Of a stretch of DNA of 31,984 nucleotides, positions 29,807-31,984 are shown in pieces; the stretch's first letter is position 1, and every line of letters begins with the position of its first letter. Made by a program: the position numbers and the translations under genes. This stretch comes from JACPNA01 sp964429715 (GTDB lineage Archaea; Nanobdellota; Nanobdellia; Woesearchaeales; GW2011-AR9). The stretch spans positions 1 to 31,984 of the forward strand of contig CAYSCV010000004.1 of NCBI GenBank assembly GCA_964429715.1. The letters are read 5' to 3'. The notes beneath the pieces are model-generated. The model searched no databases and had not been told where the DNA came from. It saw only the letters and a program-made list of their open reading frames with translations.

Positions 29807-30091
29807 TCAAATCAACTGTTCTCCCGTCTCCTGATCATAGATATGAATTACATTCACTGGACACACATCCGCTGCTAACTTAAAACTTTCAAACTCATCG
29901 AGCGTAAATTCCACAATCCATTCATCCTTCCCTCTGACTTCCTCTTTACCGCCTAATAAATCCGCTTTATCATCACGAGAATTCATCTTCCAGCGTTCGG
30001 GAAATACCGAAATACACGAACCTGCCCCGATACAATTCTTTCGCTCATAGACAACTTTATACTTTTTTTTTCCAGAATTATTTCCAACCAT
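29807..30091 (-). CDS. single-cluster ferredoxin, probably [3Fe-4S]
   Basis: 94-residue small soluble electron carrier. Cluster ligands: Cys 20 and Cys 26 in 'NCIGAGSC' and Cys 77 in 'AADVCPVNVIHI'. This is the layout of single-cluster ferredoxins (C-x2-D/C-x2-C ... CP) in which the second ligand position holds Ala (A23), so three Cys ligands and a [3Fe-4S] cluster are predicted. A middle insertion of about 45 residues separates the halves, and no other Cys is present. It follows the 95-residue gene with a 14-nt gap that holds a GAGGAAGG ribosome-binding site, so the two form an operon. Redox partner unknown. Confidence 0.85.
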   Translation of the reverse strand: MVGNNSGKKKYKVVYERKNCIGAGSCISVFPERWKMNSRDDKADLLGGKEEVRGKDEWIVEFTLDEFESFKLAADVCPVNVIHIYDQETGEQLI

Positions 30092-30105
30092 CCCTTCCTC
30101 AAAAA

Positions 30106-30393
30106 TTACTTCTTTACTTTAACTGCTGGTTCTAACTTTTGATACTTCATCTTCAAATCCGCAAGCAAGCCAAACTTTACTTTCACATCTGCAATCTCAC
30201 CGCAATCAACAATAACATCTGCAAATTCTAATTCAATCTTATCACCAACTGGACGTACCACTACTTTTGGCGTTTCTTTCTTAGAAAACATCTTAAACAC
30301 ATCATCTAATTCCTGCTTGCTATTAACTACCCAAGTCTCTCGACAGACATGCATCTGATGCTTCCCATTATACGTTTTAAATAGTAATCCCAT
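30106..30393 (-). CDS. hypothetical protein upstream of ferredoxin
   Basis: 95 residues, not recognised. The sequence is basic, mixed alpha/beta, without a membrane segment: 'LLFKTYNGKHQMHVCRETWVVNS', a helical part 'KQELDDVFKMFSKK', beta strands 'VVVRPVGDKIELEFADVIVDCG', and a Lys-rich end. Two Cys (about 17 and 65) do not form an obvious metal site. It has a TATA box and a GGTGAG ribosome-binding site and is co-transcribed with the ferredoxin gene. Confidence 0.75.
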   Translation of the reverse strand: MGLLFKTYNGKHQMHVCRETWVVNSKQELDDVFKMFSKKETPKVVVRPVGDKIELEFADVIVDCGEIADVKVKFGLLADLKMKYQKLEPAVKVKK

Positions 30394-30430
30394 AATTGCT
30401 CACCCTAAAGTATTGGATAAAAACATCGTT

Positions 30431-30440
30431 TTATTTATAA
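30431..30440 (-). promoter_or_regulatory. TATA box of the hypothetical-ferredoxin operon
   Basis: Minus-strand TTATAAATAA, about 38-47 bp before the ATG at 30393, leaving a short leader that contains GGGTGAG as ribosome-binding site. Confidence 0.5.
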
Positions 30441-30513
30441 GGCTTTGCTCTTATTTCTGCAACCTCTACACTGTCGCCATAAAATAAACCAAACATCTCC
30501 ACAAAGCAAAAAA

Positions 30514-30735
30514 TTACCTCTTCTTCAACTTCTCTAAATACTCCGACTCCGCTTTCTTTACCGCAAGTAACGTCTCACTCATCTTCTGCTGTAATTGGAT
30601 AATTTGCTTCATCTTATTCATCTGATTCATAAGCATTCCAATAACTACTAACGCTTCCACTAACAGAATAAATATAATCAGCCCAACAACTAATATCACT
30701 TCCACTAACGGAATATCAATACCAAATACTAACAT
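30514..30735 (-). CDS. small membrane protein with coiled-coil tail
   Basis: 73 residues, function unknown. One long membrane helix (about 9-33, 'LVEVILVVGLIIFILLVEAL') followed by a 40-residue amphipathic helix 'MNQMNKMKQIIQLQQKMSETL' and a basic end 'SEYLEKLKKR', which should form a coiled coil. GGTAGGTG precedes the ATG as ribosome-binding site, and a TATA-like ATTTAAAAAGG lies at about 30767-30776. Divergent from the FG-GAP protein gene. Confidence 0.75.
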   Translation of the reverse strand: MLVFGIDIPLVEVILVVGLIIFILLVEALVVIGMLMNQMNKMKQIIQLQQKMSETLLAVKKAESEYLEKLKKR

Positions 30736-30766
30736 TCATAACACCTACCAAAAAGAAAACACTTGA

Positions 30767-30776
30767 CCTTTTTAAA
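30767..30776 (-). promoter_or_regulatory. TATA-like box of the 73-residue protein
   Basis: Minus-strand ATTTAAAAAG, 32-41 bp before the start at 30735. Confidence 0.4.
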
Positions 30777-30818
30777 TCCTTCTTTTTCATTTTTTTGAAG
30801 ACGTGAGATAATCCCAAC

Positions 30819-30828
30819 ATTTATAAAC
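30819..30828 (+). promoter_or_regulatory. TATA box of the FG-GAP surface protein
   Basis: ATTTATAAAC lies 24-33 bp before the ATG at 30852, so the transcript is predicted to be leaderless. Confidence 0.6.
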
Positions 30829-30851
30829 AAAAAGCCCCTCCTTCGCTTTAA

Positions 30852-31984
30852 ATGTCTGTACCGAAAAAAGAGGCGCTAGTAGTATTACTTTTCATAGGTA
30901 TAATACTATTAATGGGAGGATTTTTTCTAAAACTCGAAGAACAAAATAATCTTACAGGTGCCGCAGTTTCAACTGTAGGAAATATAGTTGCGGTGCCAGA
31001 TGCAGAAAATAATTCCGTTGATGCAACAACTATTGAACCAATAAAAATTGAAAATCCAATATCAAATATACATTCAGATACCCCAGTAAATAAAATTAAT
31101 AATTCACCCCAAATCACAAATAAAAATTCTAATCCTGCACTAAATATTGAATTAGATAATAATGTAGCTACATCTCATCCAATTATCCAACAAATCGGTG
31201 ATGGAAAAATCCTCGTCCCTGGCACGAATTTAAGTGCTTCTGATATAATTCTAAATGGCGTTGCCGCAAGTGAAAGTGCTGGCAAAGCAGTCGCATTTGG
31301 AGATCTGAATGGAGATGGATATACAGATTTTATTATTGGAGCAAAAGATGCTACTGCAAATAGTGTTGCCAGCGCTGGAAAAGTATATATTTATTATGGC
31401 CGATCAGGATTAAGTGGCACCGTAAATTTGAGTACCGCGAATGTAACAATTTTAGGTGCAAATGGTGGTGTGGGAGGCATCCAATTAGGTTCAGCATTAG
31501 CAACAGGTGATTTTAATAATGATAGCATCGATGATCTTTTTATCGGGGCAGAATATGGAGGATCAGATGCTACAGGAAGAGTATTTACTATCTTTGGTGC
31601 GTCCAATATTCCTTCTACAATTAATCTTAATTCTGAATCAAACGCAAATATCACATTTAAAGGGATAAATCAAACCAGCCATACAGGAGCTGCTATAGTA
31701 TTAGGGGATATAAATGGTGATAGAGTTAAAGACATAGTAATTGGATCCCCTTCAGCCAATAGATTTAGTTCTTATGTATCTAGTGGTGAAGTGTATGTAG
31801 TGTTTGGAAGACCTACACCATTAACTTCTTATAATTTACTCACCCAAGTTAATGTAACATTATGGGTTGATAGTCCAACTGCCTATTTAGGGGATAGAAG
31901 AGGATTAGCAATAGCAGATATGAGTCGTGATGGGATTGATGATCTTTTTATCTCAGGAACAAATAATAACGGTGGCAGTTATGT
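30852..31984 (+). CDS. FG-GAP (integrin alpha-like beta-propeller) surface protein, 3' truncated by the window
   Basis: Open from the ATG at 30852 to the right edge, 377 codons and two bases. Order: short basic head (MSVPKKE), membrane segment (about 8-25), 'NLTGAAVSTVG' (about 34), an Asn/Ile-rich low-complexity stalk to about 110, then FG-GAP repeats with calcium-binding-like loops: 'FGDLNGDGYTDFIIGA', 'GDFNNDSIDDLFIGA', 'GDINGDRVKDIVIGS', 'ADMSRDGIDDLFISG'. The spacing of about 60-70 residues per blade is that of integrin-alpha-type seven-bladed propellers, so at least three more blades probably lie beyond the edge. Exported and N-terminally anchored by analogy with the other LTG proteins. 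Adhesion or ligand binding is inferred from the family. Confidence 0.88.
   Translation, partial: MSVPKKEALVVLLFIGIILLMGGFFLKLEEQNNLTGAAVSTVGNIVAVPDAENNSVDATTIEPIKIENPISNIHSDTPVNKINNSPQITNKNSNPALNIELDNNVATSHPIIQQIGDGKILVPGTNLSASDIILNGVAASESAGKAVAFGDLNGDGYTDFIIGAKDATANSVASAGKVYIYYGRSGLSGTVNLSTANVTILGANGGVGGIQLGSALATGDFNNDSIDDLFIGAEYGGSDATGRVFTIFGASNIPSTINLNSESNANITFKGINQTSHTGAAIVLGDINGDRVKDIVIGSPSANRFSSYVSSGEVYVVFGRPTPLTSYNLLTQVNVTLWVDSPTAYLGDRRGLAIADMSRDGIDDLFISGTNNNGGSY

Noticed and set aside
1..31984. Insertion sequences, integrases, phage genes or CRISPR arrays
   Set aside because: None seen: no transposase or integrase motifs, no terminal inverted repeats, no regular repeat-spacer array.

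Overview
The window looks like a piece of an archaeal genome, most likely a DPANN archaeon of the Woesearchaeota/Pacearchaeota type. This placement is inferred from gene content and style; no rRNA is present to prove it. The support is: ribosomal protein L10e, an archaeal NOG1-type GTPase, an archaeal FlaJ-type pilus/archaellum platform protein, an archaeosortase, an archaeal-style ArgRS operon, AT-rich DNA, TATA boxes about 25-30 bp before start codons (leaderless-type promoters), and tRNA genes with bulge-helix-bulge introns.

Layout. 1-1737: 3' part of a FlaJ/TadC-like membrane protein. 1864-2006 (-): tRNA-Phe(GAA) with two introns. 2096-2899: small anchored surface protein. 2900-3144: structured intergenic DNA. 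3145-3917 (-): cyclophilin and a 44-residue zinc ribbon. 4179-5219: NOG1-like GTPase. 5264-11051: ArsR regulator with an operator array, then a 1784-residue surface protein (NIDO-like, beta-helix, seven cadherin-like repeats, TM, cytoplasmic coiled coil). 11090-12025 (-): archaeosortase. 12145-12984: LRR lipoprotein-like protein. 12993-16704 (-): five-gene operon of small anchored surface proteins, one split by an amber codon. 16985-25844 (+): divergent operon of a winged-helix regulator, a 1018-residue beta-helix protein, a 455-residue Ig-like membrane protein and a 1356-residue protein with a huge Gln-rich cytoplasmic coiled coil. 25882-28523: ArgRS, Cys-rich protein, CutA1. 28570-29088: L10e. 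29161-30735: small membrane proteins, tRNA-Gln(TTG) with two introns, ferredoxin. 30852-end: FG-GAP (integrin-like) surface protein, open at the right edge.

How it fits together. About 20 kb is one cell-surface gene cluster. Seven of its proteins carry the same short motif ([LI]-T-G-x-[AS]-[AVI] or close to it) on the outer side of the N-terminal membrane segment, and an eighth carries it before its C-terminal membrane segment. An archaeosortase sits in the middle. Two giant proteins share a domain order: N-terminal TM, heavily N-glycosylatable beta-rich ectodomain, Ser/Gly linker, TM, cytoplasmic coiled coil, and a common C-terminal helix motif. Two of the large proteins are preceded by small helix-turn-helix genes. 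The most unexpected items are the two tRNA genes, each with a T-loop intron between positions 59 and 60, and one with a further D-loop intron.
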